Assembly (NCBI GenBank): GCA_905178155.1
Contig: CAJINV010000003.1
Span: 9,183,979-9,247,978 of the forward strand
DNA length: 64,000 bases
Reading direction: 5' to 3'
Origin: Amoebophrya sp. A120
Lineage: Eukaryota; Sar; Dinophyceae; Syndiniales; Amoebophryaceae
The notes under the pieces are model-generated. The model was not told where the DNA came from. It was given only the letters and a program-made list of their open reading frames with translations, and did no database searches. Below, piece by piece: positions 1 to 12,100 of the stretch. The position numbers and the translations under genes were made by a program. The first letter of the stretch is position 1. Each line of letters opens with the position of its first letter.

Positions 1-180
1 GAAGATCGTTTTCGCTGCAGTGCAAGCGTGGGCTTGGAAAAGTAGCACGGGTTAGATAATCACCTCACCCATTTCCACGTTTTTCCAGGTATTATTTACC
101 ATGTGGTTTTTGCTGAAATAAACAATATGAACACAACTGTCGTACGACATGCATCTTCAGGGTCCTCACGCACATTGCAC

Positions 181-3100
181 CTAGAAGTAGGGGCCAGCCT
201 TCCGGACCTCTAGTGGGCACCTGTCGGCATACTCAACGAAGTTGGCACGAAAGAGTTCGTATCCTGAGTAAAAACGTACCCACACCATAGTCAAGATGGG
301 GAATCGGCTAGACAAATCCACAAGTTTTGGCTGTTTTGCATGACAAATTTGCATTCGTAGTGTAGTGCTGTTCGAGCTAGCTCAGCAGCATCACAGATCT
401 AGCATACCATGCTGATTGGAGCATGACAAATTGCCAAACACGACTAGAAAATGCTTCTCATGGGGCTCCGCATGAGAACCATTCTCAGCATGCAGATTTG
501 CATTACAACTATGGGGTGGGGACGTTTTTAAATACGATAGTTCGTAGAGCTTGTTCAAGGACGTGTCGTAGGCCTTGGGGTCGGACCACGACTTTCGCGG
601 ATTCAAGATCTCTATGCTGTGCAAAAGTATCGTACTCGTATTAATGCAGGTCTTGCATTACAAATTTCTTTGTCAAGGCAAATCAGCATTACAAATTTTA
701 TTTCTCATGCTGAGAAAATTTGTAATGCATTTATACGAGTACGATACTTTTGCAGTTCATAATCTCGCTGGGCACGCCCGGGATGCTTTTCGGCATCTGC
801 AGCCCAAAGAGCGGCATCTCTTCAAACTCGGTTTCCAGTATGGGGCTCTCAAACGTTACTACATTCTCAACTGTTACATGGTTTGTCATGCACGATTTGT
901 TACCACCAGGATCGCCACGATTAAGCTGCTTCGCATGACAAATATTTATCCGAAGGGCTAAACAGCATCTAAATCTGTGCCAAATCTGTAATGCAAAAGG
1001 CGCAATCTTTATCTTCCCCCTTTCACTTTCGCCGTTCTTGCATTACAAATTCATGTAACAGTTGAGAATGTAACATTTGAGAACTCCATATCCAGGATGC
1101 TCTCGTTGTGGATCGCGTTCACCAACTTTCGTGTGTGCCTGCAATATCAGCAATAGTAGGAATAAATACTTCGCACGCCTAAGTTTAAATGATCTTTCGA
1201 AATTACAAATTCGGTTGAACTATCTACAGATGGGCTCAGATATGGCAATTCTTCGTTGCACAGCTCAGACTCATTCACTGCACCGGAGGTCGAACCACCA
1301 CCTCCAGTTCCACTATGCCAATTGGTCTTGCTTTTGGTTTTGAGTGACTGACCACAGGGAAAACAATAAGGAGTGGAGAAAAAAGAAAAACTCCTGACAA
1401 CTCGAATAAAAATGGGATCGTACTTGATTTCCATGCGCTTTCCGACTCCGTAGCCGCCACCAGACCAACCCGTGTTCAACAGGTAGGCGTGACAGGTGTG
1501 CTCCTCAAGTTTCTGGGCCAGCATCTCGGCGTACACAATGGGGTGCCACACTAGGAAGGGGGCTCCGAAGCATGCACTGAAGGTGGCGGTCGGCTCCGTG
1601 ACGCCCTGCTCGGTCCCGGCCACCTTCGCGGTGTAGCCCGAGATGAAGTAGTACTGCACCTGGGCCGCGGTCAGTTTACTCACCGGAGGCAACACGCCAA
1701 ACGCGTCGCAGCACAAGAGGATGATGGAGCTTGGGTGACGGTCCACCTTGGCCGGGATCATGGCGTTGGGGATGTAATGAAGCGGATAGGCCGCCCGGGT
1801 ATTCTCCGTGATGCTGGTGTCGTAGTAGTCGATGACCCGGGTGGTATGATCGAACACCACGTTTTCTACCACCGCCCCGAACCGGATTGCGTCGAAAATT
1901 TCCGGCTCTTTTTCGCGGGAAAGGTCGATGGCCTGTAGAGAGAAAAAGAAGCCGCTCATCCTTTTTTTTATAAACTGGTAGTGCTACTGGTGTGTAGGTC
2001 ACTATATGTAAAAAGTACACTACTCATCTTAATCAACGTAGAAAAGGCCCGATGGCCGATCCACGACATTTGCACGCAGAACTGTGGCGCGGAACTTTAC
2101 GCCTTCGGATTTTCCTTTCTTCAGTTATCTCCCTACCTAAAGTTGCGCACTGCATTTTGATTTTTGTATCTACGTGGTAGATACTTGAGTAGCAGGCACG
2201 AAGCGGCCCCGCGAAGCTTCCTTCGAAAGGGTAGTAAAATCAAAAATCTGCACCTTTGCGTAGCACCCGCCCTCGATGTTGAAAACGCCAGTGTCTGTCC
2301 AGACATGCTCATCATCGCCGATGAGGTATCGGTCCGGGTCCGCAGAAAGGGTGGTCTTTCCGGTACCGGAGAGGCCAAAGAAGAAACTCACATCGCCCGA
2401 CTTCCCAACATTGCAGGTGCAATCCACTGCAAATGTATCATGTTCATTTTCCGATCGCACATACGCGCATACGCTGATTCCGACGTGTGCCGGTTGAAGC
2501 AGTGTATTTTTTTAGTTGCAGAGGATGAAAATGTCAAAAGGCTGGCAAATCTCAATGATTTATACAAATATTGCGACTTCTACACATGAGTATGATACTT
2601 TTTCAAAGGATAGGAACTGTGTAGCGGCAGTTGGCGTTGTTGCGGCATCGCATACCTGTTGATGAGTATTTGCATTCTTGCGTGATACTCAAAGTTTTGG
2701 CAGATTTTTTTCTTTTTCTTTGCGAGGATAAGGAGTCATTCAATCATATGACAAGCACTAACTTCTATCAAAAAAAGTTCAGTGCTCTCTTCACCCGCTC
2801 CAACTACTTAACACCAACTGCAAGCACGACGCTCTTCCGTGATAACGATAGAGGAATGGAATGAGCGAGACAGAGGCTGGTACAACCAACAGAAAAAAAA
2901 TCTCGGCTTACATCATGAGGGTGAGGATTCCCTTCTTCATTTCCCCAGCGTACTCAGTGCCCAGGATCACCATCTCCTTCCGGCGAAAGTGCATGCAGAC
3001 GGAGGTGGAGGAGGTCATTCCCTTCTTTTATCATACTGAAACCAGTCCCTGCTCTCAGTCCTAGATTTGCAAAATACTGGCATTCTGAGCTGGAATAGTA

Positions 3101-3499
3101 TGCTTAGAATCCTTGGGCCGTCTTCCAGAAACAGAATGAATACCCTAATAAACATTTTTTAATGCAGAGAAGTACTCCTGTAAACGCGTGGTCAAACTTG
3201 ATGTCAGGGCAACCGTGATGCGAGCGCGCTTCAAACCGCGTCGCGACTGCCATCCCGTTCCCGTGCTTGTAGAAGACTAAACATTCTAAATGTAGCGGAC
3301 GCTTTGCAAAGAAAATTTATATTTATCGCTTTTCAAGTTCTGCGAGCAGGGCGCTTTCCATTTGGATAAGGTGTAGCGGTTGGCGGGAAAGCAGCCGGCG
3401 TTGTAGATGATGAAGTCTGGGCTGCCAAACTCCTCCTTAGAGTCCGGCATGACCAGCATGTTTTGCATGAAAAGTGCGTGGTAGGCCCGAGACGTGATC

Positions 3500-3531
<32 letters not shown>

Positions 3532-4395
3532 CCCTGCGTACGCGTCCACAACGTACACTTTTTTCAGGGAGTTGAGATAGTCCACCGCACGTTCGCGGTT
3601 GATCAGAAACGATTCGTCGTCAAGCTTGATATTCACCTGTCGGTTAGTAGTTGTTCTAATTTCAATTTCTAGAACCAACGCTCCGACACACATGCAGACA
3701 TCGTACATAATGCCTAGAAGGATCATTTTTACCAACACCAGGCTGGCGCGTTCTATTGACGGCACCACTAGCGACGGCAGAAAACTATCATGTGACTCAA
3801 CTTAAGTGGAAGAACGAAACCAGAACGTACCTTTCCCCACCAGACTTCGTTTGTGAACGCCCACCAGCCGATGGGTTCATCAACAATCCGCTTGTCCGCT
3901 GGAGAGCGACCTGTCTTCGCCCCACTTGAAACAACGAGCGCTCCGGTGTTCGAGATGTAGCTACCTTCCTCTGCACGCAGCGCCTCCTCATACCTGTGAT
4001 TTGGACACCAAACATTCTTGGACTTCACCGGCGAAGTAATTGAAGACGTTTATTCAGTTTCTCCATGTACTTCATGAGCAGGTTAGAAACCGGATCCTGA
4101 AACTTGTTACTTAAACATGAAAAATATGTTACAAAATCGCCGGGGACGCGTTGTGCACGATTTGCTTGACCTTGAGCCCGGTGCTCTTGGTGAGTTCCTT
4201 TTCAAAGCGTTTCTGTGTGGAGAACTGCCCCAGGTCAAACTCGTCCTGCTTACTCATCTGAAGCGGTCCCGGGGTCCGTTCGTAGTGTGCCAAGTTCGCA
4301 TCGATCTGCATGCGCAAGGCCTCCAAAAAGTCCTTGCCCGCATCGATCTTCATCGTGCCGGAGGCACGCTTCGGCAATTCTGGAACGGCCGACAT
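181..4395 (-). CDS. PCK: Phosphoenolpyruvate carboxykinase (ATP type), 11 exons
   Basis: Converts oxaloacetate plus ATP to phosphoenolpyruvate, ADP and CO2 (gluconeogenic entry point, cytosolic or mitochondrial). Read on the minus strand, exons are about 4395-4133, 3993-3831, 3636-3370, 3027-2912, 2655-2613, 2415-2254, 1932-1420, 1134-1091, 833-762, 607-539 and 253-181. They sum to 1785 nt, an exact frame of 594 residues plus TAG. Family landmarks appear in order: [38 protein letters not shown], the P-loop [40 protein letters not shown] and the C-terminal GYELFRANF-like helix. The ATG at 4395 opens a roughly 90-residue N-terminal stretch, also long in some protist enzymes. Exons 1/2, 2/3, 4/5 and 6/7 join by GT-AG introns; four other introns are introner-like elements. 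The 3/4 and 7/8 borders are approximate. All catalytic motifs seen are intact, so it is probably active. Confidence 0.93.
259..538. mobile_element. Introner-like element in PEPCK (family 7)
   Basis: 280 bp, flanked by AGTTC on both sides. Imperfect inverted ends carry AAAAACGT and CCATAG blocks. Removal plus one duplication copy joins SLNKLYE to LFRANFVEY on the minus strand. Confidence 0.8.
613..761. mobile_element. Introner-like element in PEPCK (family 4)
   Basis: 149 bp. Ends are TATG...CATA with the inverted repeat GCAAAAGTATCGTACTCGT, and the duplication is ATCTC. Excision joins GVPSEI to LNPRKSW, exactly the conserved PEPCK sequence. Confidence 0.9.
839..1090. mobile_element. Introner-like element in PEPCK (family 3)
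   Basis: 252 bp. Inverted ends are TATGGRGYTCTCAAAYGTTAC-like, then CATTCTCAACTGTTACATG. The duplication is TCCAG. Excision joins NAIHNESIL to [12 protein letters not shown]. Confidence 0.92.
2421..2612. mobile_element. Older introner-like element in PEPCK (family 4 relative)
   Basis: 192 bp. Inverted ends share (A)AGTATCATaYTCAT and flanks are GGTGC and GGAAC (two of five bases differ). Excision gives [15 protein letters not shown], matching the family. The diverged flanks suggest an older insertion. Confidence 0.7.
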
Positions 4396-6178
4396 CGTCC
4401 TGCTCGCGGCGCTCCACCCCTCTGTACTTAGAGTATCTATTTACTTAATTTCGATTCAGGTTCTGCAGAAAGTTGCTGCGGACCTTCTCTTCGTAGTTTA
4501 CCACGTGCAACAGACACAGCGTTGTGCTAGCGCCAGTACGGTTGCGAAGATTATCCGACTTCTCCAAACGAGCTCGATGTTCAATCGATGGCACGACTCT
4601 GCTGAAAGAGAAATCGGCACAATTGAAAGAACGAGCGCTACTCTACAAGGATAAGGAAAAAGTGCCTGACTTGGAGTAAGAAAGTAACTGGCACCACAAC
4701 TACATAAAAAAGAAAAACAGCAAGCCAGAGAGAAGAAAATAATCACTGCGGTTGATCTTGGCAGATTTTTTCTAAATGAAATCGCAGTATGTCGATTCGT
4801 AAGTGAAAAATTATTGGGTAGAGTACTGACACAGTGGATTTGAGGCGCCCAAAATGTGCTGACAAAACACGGCCGGTTGCCAAACACAAGAAACTTCACA
4901 AGGCTTTTATAGGTGCAGGCTTCTATGCAAGATATAGTTTTGAATCGAGAGAAGTGGCTCAACAACGCACTCTGCGTGTGTGCCTCTGTCAGTCTGGGCT
5001 ACAGCAGGGGAGTTGTCAATCACTACGCTGACACTTTTCTTCCTGAAGAGGTTGGTTTCGGACAAGATGAAAGTTGAATTATGAGCCGCTGCGGACGACA
5101 ATAAGACTAAAACAGATATCAAGCAATCAATGTCTATTTGCACAACCTCAGACTATATTCAATTCCATACAGCTGTTGCTGTAGGTGCATAGATATTGAT
5201 ATCGCAAGAGCCAAAAAAGTGCAGGTGTTGACACACTGCACTACTTCTATGTTTACACACTTAACAATATTCAAAATGAATCGATACAATTCTCATGCCA
5301 ATATGCTTACACAAGTCACCGCCCCTAGGGTGACCATCCGACTGTGAATTGCTAGTCAATTCCCTCCAAAAAAAGATCTAGAAGTATCTGTATAAATATT
5401 TCAGTTTTTCTTGTTTTTCTTTTTCATTCAACTTTCTTTTTCAGACGCTCAGCCGCTCATGCTCACGCTTTTTCCGATACGTTTTCGCTCAGAATCTGAC
5501 TTTTTCACACTCACATGCAAGGGCATGATACAAAGCTGACCCTGGATAGGCTTGCCATGCTCATGCGCTCCCCCTCGTAGGCAAAGTGAAAACGAGACCG
5601 AGTCTTTGCGTCATACTTTCGTATATCGAAATGGTAGAGAACAATTTACTTAAAAGCTGCATTAGAATCAGCAACGTGACACGTCGTCATGCGCGCAATA
5701 ATGCAGGCTTGAAAGTGAATCTGCAGTTTGCATTTTCTCTAGGCCTTTTGCTGTATTGCCGCACACGCCGGCATAGCATCTCTCGCTTGCGTTTTGCTTG
5801 TTCTTTTACGGAGCGCGTGCACAACCACATACAGAGCATTAAATTGAATATAAAACACACCGACAGCGCAACACTCGCACTACATGTTTATCATCTATGA
5901 ATGGACAAAATAACAAACAGCCGCCAGCTTTTTGCGCTCGCGAAAACGGCTAAGTTGGGCAAACCAAGTCCAAAACGCAATAAAAACAAATTGATTCGCA
6001 TTATTTTCACATGTGTACTGCAAATTAGACTCCAAGAAATCACATGGGCTGGAACGTTTGTAACCTCAGTGCTGCGAGCTACTTTCTTAAATCTTGTGAG
6101 TTTGAGAAGAAGAGCATGAACATATTCAAGCTGCCCTGCGGCGATGATAGATACTTACCACAACCATCGACTCTAGTC
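4396..6178. other. Intergenic DNA between PFP and PEPCK
   Basis: No convincing gene. Open frames here are short, AT-rich and without family resemblance. No introner copy seen. Confidence 0.6.
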
Positions 6179-9100
6179 CTAAAGCGTAACAGTGTTTGTT
6201 GCTTCTGTGAGCATGATTTGGAGCAGGGCTGCAGCTTTCCGCGGGCTCAGTTGGACGAGGTCGGCGAGTGACAGTGAACTCTTTCCCGAGGCTGGCACGT
6301 TTATCGGGAGAACCGATCCTCCTTTAGAGAAGAGCAAGTGGTCCGCGGCTTCGGGACCCGCTCCTGTGGTCCGGACTGACGAGGAAGAAGCCATAGCCAG
6401 CCCTTGGTAAGGATCTGCTGCGGTGTCCATCGACTTGTTCTTTCGGTTGTACCAGTCGCCGGAGGTGGCAACATGTGCGGCCCCGTCTGCCTTGCGTTGA
6501 CTTTGATCTACCTCGCGAAGCAAGCGGGCCGCCCCCTGCAGACAGTCCATATCAAATGCAAAAATGTCTGGGTCTGGAAGATTCTAAACTTGTAATGCTG
6601 TCTCTGGATCCTAAAAAATTTGTATTGCATGACCAGCAAGGGGACTCCAGTTTGTGCTACGCGGAGAGGGCATTTCTCATGCGGTAGAGGCATTGCAAAG
6701 TCCTCTAAAAATCTGTGATGCTAGGGCATGCATCACAGACATCATGGGCCATTCAAAATATGCATGACAAACCTGGCAATCTTCCAGACCCAGACATTTT
6801 TGCATTTGATAGTCCAAAACTGGGAACAATTTTCGCTGGTCATTCGCAATGGCTATTGTGAGGAAAAATCCCCCCTCCCCATATCAAAAGGAAGTCCCTG
6901 ATGCTGGGTTTGCGTATACAAATCCGGTCTGTCTTGCAGTAGAGGACAGCAGGCTCCTGCCAAGCCTGAGTAGAGAGCTTTTGGCCTAGGCGCTTAGCAT
7001 GGCAAACGTTTATGCTGTAGGCCCAACAGCATCACGAACCGCCTGCATAATGCGGCAGAGCCTGTGGAGTTGTCTTCTTGGAAGACAGACGTGATTTGTG
7101 GTCTCAAATCAGCAAGACAAATTTTCGGAAACATACCTTCTCGATATGGGGAGGGGGGATTTTTCCTCTCAGTAATGGCTCGCTGGAACTCAGTGCACAT
7201 TCGCCCGACTTCCTGCAGTTTCTCGAAGGGCGCTCGCCGAGCAGTCACCAGCATTCGACTCAAGAAGTCATATGCGAACTGAATCGGACCCGCATTGATG
7301 TACGACCGCTCGATGGGAGGAGGCATATTTCGGCTCGACAAAAGTTCTCCATCTGAAAAGAGAAAAATTCAAATGCATCTAAGCGTCAAACTATTGGTAC
7401 GAATTGCCATTGCGCACCAGCAGCATTGTAGTAAGTAAATTCATCACATGCGTAGACCTAAAGACACGGTGCCAGTACAAAATCACAATCTTTCTCAGCT
7501 ATCTCGATCGACGCCAGCGCATACTACTTACACGGCTCGCATCATCAACTTTCTGCGAACAAATTCTACCGACGGCGTAAGCGTTTTCAACCCAAAAGTT
7601 GCTAGAAAGAGAAAGCCCTTCAAACAATAGAAATAGATGAAAGTTCAATCGTACAGATGCTGCCCTGCTGGTTGGCGGACGGCATGTAGACTTCTTTTCT
7701 AGCGACCACGTGATCCTGGGTAGCCGCGGGCACAACCCCGTTCTGTAAGCATACCATGGAGGTGAACGGTATTCCGCCTACGGTCCACTGTGACGGAGGC
7801 TCGCATAAGTTTCCTGCATGCACCAGGTACCCAGTCTTGCCTGCGTCCTGCAGGACTCCTGCGGCAAATCCCATAACGGTATCGACTCAAAACCTTAGCT
7901 TCATGGCCTAATTTGTATGTCTATGTCTAAGTCTATGTCTCATCAATACTAAGTATTTCATTTTCGAGAACACGGTAGGTGTTGCAGTCGCGGAAACGCA
8001 GAAAAATAGCAAAAAAATTGAACTTCGTTGCTGCAGCTGCATCCGCAACAAGAAGATCAAGGAGCAACTACATCGCCACTACATAATTATAATCAAAATA
8101 TAGTGCCGCCACAATCAATGTCAGCCATGCAAGGATAATATGGATAGGACCGGAGAGTAATAAAAAATGGAGCTGAGGCTTCCGTCGTCGATAAGTGTAG
8201 GCTAAGTTACAGTCGAAGTTGGTAGGCATGCCTGACCTGGCTTGATAGACCAAGGTGTGCGGCACTGTTTCGAAGTGGCCCTTGAAGAGATCCAGCTTCC
8301 GGCGCCGCTCAATTTCCATCCCCACCAACGTAGCTAGCAGCACCTCTGTGGACACGTTGTTCAGGTCGATCACACCGGTGCTTGGGGAAACATTGCTACA
8401 CAGCTCCTCCTGCACGGTTCGCGGGAAGGCTTGAAACAGGGCCCGAGACCACGTCTTGAGATGGTTGAGCAATTCGTTTCGCTCCTGCGCGGCGCCCGAA
8501 GCTCCGCCGAGTGCCGCCGCTGTCGCGGTCGTTGTGGGATTAGAAGTCGTCGCGGAAAAAGCTGCAGCTGCACTCGATGTCGTACTATGTTGCGATGGTC
8601 CGGAGACGCCACTCTCCGCCGCCTGTCCGAAATTCGACGCACCGTCCGCGGACGAGAGCGATGTGCTGACCTGGATCTGGCGCAGAATGCCTTCGATTTC
8701 CTCGAGGAGGTGCCTCGTTTGCGGCACGGACCGGAGCAACGCCGACGGTAACAAGACGATGCCAAAGTGCAGATTGCGGCTCGCCCGGGCCACGATGACA
8801 TCGCAGATCATCCGGGTGAGATCTAGGAGCGACAGTCGTTTGTGCGCCATCTCTTCCGAAAGCAGCACCAAGTTCGGGTGGCAGAGCAACGCAGTTTCCA
8901 GCGTGACGTGGCTCAGAGCCTGTGACTCCCCCTTAACGCGCACGAAGAACCACTGCTTGCGCGAGGTGGCGGCCTCGCACCACAGGCTCCCGGCGATAGA
9001 CGCGAACACCTTCGTCACAGTGTCGAAGCCGATGCTCTGCTGAATGAAGGGGAAGTCGTTGTCCGAGGCCACGGGGATCCCAAGTACCCGAATGTGGGCC

Positions 9101-12100
9101 AGCCTTGTATGGAACTGGGAGCTTCCTCAAGTGCTACTGTTACATGGTGCTCAACTGTTTCTGTTACTGACAACAAGATAGAACTGCTTTGTCTAAACTC
9201 GTGTCACGTCAGACTCAGAAGAACAACAGAAACAAGTCAAAAAATGAAACAGAAAGGATGACGGCAAGCATCAAGATCAGGCTGTGGCTATCGAGTTCTT
9301 GTGCGTGATCTTTGTTATCTTTTCACCTATTTGTGACCCTCCGCACCGTATTTCAAACAGACACGGCGCCCGCTCTTCGTTAGCGCTGCTATACTTGCAA
9401 ACACCCAACACACAGCGAGGCTGTGGAGGCACGGCGTCACGAGGCCCTCCTGAGCAGTCGCGACATCAAGTGGCGAGCGTTGGAGGAGAAGAGCGCGCCG
9501 GAAATTGGAGCCTTGGCAGGCCGGCTCTTGCGTGGGCTCGCTAGAGTTGTAGCAACAAGAGGGCGCGCACAAGGCGGGCAACACAGAGCGAGTACACTAC
9601 GGCGATAGGAGTACCTGGGCGGCGCCTTTGTATCGAGCCGGGCGCTGTGTGTACTACGTGAAGAGTGGCGCCCTTTTCCAACAACCACCAGCATGCCCCG
9701 CTGAGCGAGCCAGCGCTGTTCTTTGGGCTTCTCAAAATTGTCCGGCGCCATGAAGAAGATGCAAACCAGAATCATCGTCCTTGAGACTTTACACCATACA
9801 TAAAGATAAATCGCTACGCACAATATAGCACGCAGTTGAGGACATTAACGACTGCACAGGCCGTACTCCTCATCGGCGAGACAGGCCTCCGCCAGCAGCG
9901 CTGTATCAAGCTGGGACTTCAGATTCCCCACCACCACGAGCGCATCCAGCTGAAACCTCCGAAGGGTCTGCAAAGCATCCGAGTAGTCTTCGTCGGTTTC
10001 TGTGAAGTTTCTTTTTATTTAATCTACTTGCTTAGCTGTGTCAAGTGGTCGTCTGTGCGCACATTGATTTCCATTGGTTTATTTGCTGCTGATTGAAACT
10101 GTTTCGACGATATCGAGGAACTCGTCTCAGCAATGCATGGCCGTAGCGCAGCAAGTGGAGCAGGAAGGAGCATTTCTATTATTCACATTTTGAATCGTCA
10201 ATCTGTAATTCATCTCTGTCAGATGAAGATGGGATCAACATCATGTCAATGAATTGTATGTATTCTTGTACGCAGCGTGTGTCCGAATTCGCAGAGCAAT
10301 TCTTGTCCGCCAAGGTTCCGGACCGAGGCGATCTTCTGTGCGTCCAAGCTCCGAACCCAACCGTTCTTCAGGCCGACCCAGCCGCCGACGAATCCAACGA
10401 GCCGGCCCGGGGGGTCCATAGACGATACGTAGTCGAACAGTCCGGCGACCACGGAATGGAAACCCGGCGCCTGGTGACTTCCAAACATCACCCCGATACT
10501 CACGGGCGTAGAGTTCGCCACCTATCAAGTTGAGAAACCGAGACATCTTCTTGATCCAGTCAAAACCCACGAGCACCCAGGAGCCTCGGCAAGTAATTTT
10601 TTATCGTATGTAATGCAATTTCATCACGAAGTACAGTTGCGATGCGCAGGCCCTCTTCTGGTCGTGATACCCGTTTTGCTCAACATTTCCAATTTAGGCG
10701 AGCAACTGTAATAGCAAATACAAATTTACATACAGTACGCCAATCACGATCAGAATCAGCGCATTGCCATTACATTTTGGAAAGAGTCTCCTGCATCTCC
10801 TGGATCTGAGGTTTCACTAAGATGTAATCTGCAATTCACTTTCATACCAGCGTGTGCTGCTTCACGAGCTGCGACATTTCTGTTTGCATTTGGGTTGCGA
10901 GATTAGCGGCTCTTATCATGTCAAATGACCACAGTCAGGCTTTCTTTCTATTTCATCGGGATTTTTCGGTAACGCGAAGGTCAAGCACCTTTTCCAAAAA
11001 TGAATCGAACGCACAAAAAAGCACTTGGCTCATTACTCTTAGAAAACCTTTGTAATTCTCGTTTTCCAGGGCGCCCGAGAGATTTCTTTGCTGAAGATTC
11101 CGAGGGGTCCTTCCGACAAGTTCTGCGCCAATTCCAGTGGGAGTCTCCTGCGCTCCAAACAAAGGGTGCAGCTGGTGCACATCGACCGCAGAAGAGGCGG
11201 ATAGATTACGCGAGAGTTCATGTGCATGAAGAAGTGTGGGGCTGCTTGGCTGTTCTGCGTAGTCCTGCAACGCGCTAAAGTTCTTCGCGATTTGCGGCGG
11301 GGGATACTGGTTCACTACATTGGGATCCCGACTGCGAGGCAGGGCAGCTTTGGACCCCAGCAGTCGCAAAACACCATGGCGCTCGCGCTCGGCCAGCGCC
11401 CGTTGTGAGGGAGAACTTCCGGACGTAGATGCGCCGCCGATCGGCTGAAGGAGCTGACCGTCGTGGCTGGGAGTGCGCGGTTGATGCAACGCATCAACAA
11501 CGCCGAACCCTGCACTAGTCCCGTCGACACTGACGGGCGGCCGGGCGACAGGCGCAGACGTCCGGTGGTCCCTCGGCACTGCTACTTTCGAATCTGCGTC
11601 GGCCCCAGCAGCTGAAGGATCTACAAAAGGCACGTTGGATGCCGTCGATGCCTCGATATGACCTCCGCTGTTTACGTGCCTCATAATAGCAGGAGCCTGG
11701 CTAGCTGCGAGCGCCGAATCGGGCAACTCAACATCCCGCCTGGCGAAGGCTGCCTCTACCGTTGTCGAGGGGGGCGCGGCGAGCCCGTCGGCGGCCGTCC
11801 GGTTCCACAGCGTTTCCGAGTCCGCAATTTCGTCCGGGTCTGCCTTCGCGAGCAGGTGTTCCTCCGCTTCGTCGTAGGTCAAAGGGGGCTTTACCGGGTG
11901 AATCGCGATCGCGGGGAGGTGCGCCGTAAGCGGAAGGGCCGCCTCCACCTGGAAAGACATGCGAGCAGTGATCATCTCCTCCACTACTTGCATCGGCTGT
12001 TTCAAAACGTCCGGCAACTCCGGTTCGTACCGCACTCGTTCCTGCTCTAGCGGAGACAAGCAATCGAACCCCCGCACCGAGACGGACACTAGAGGCTGAC

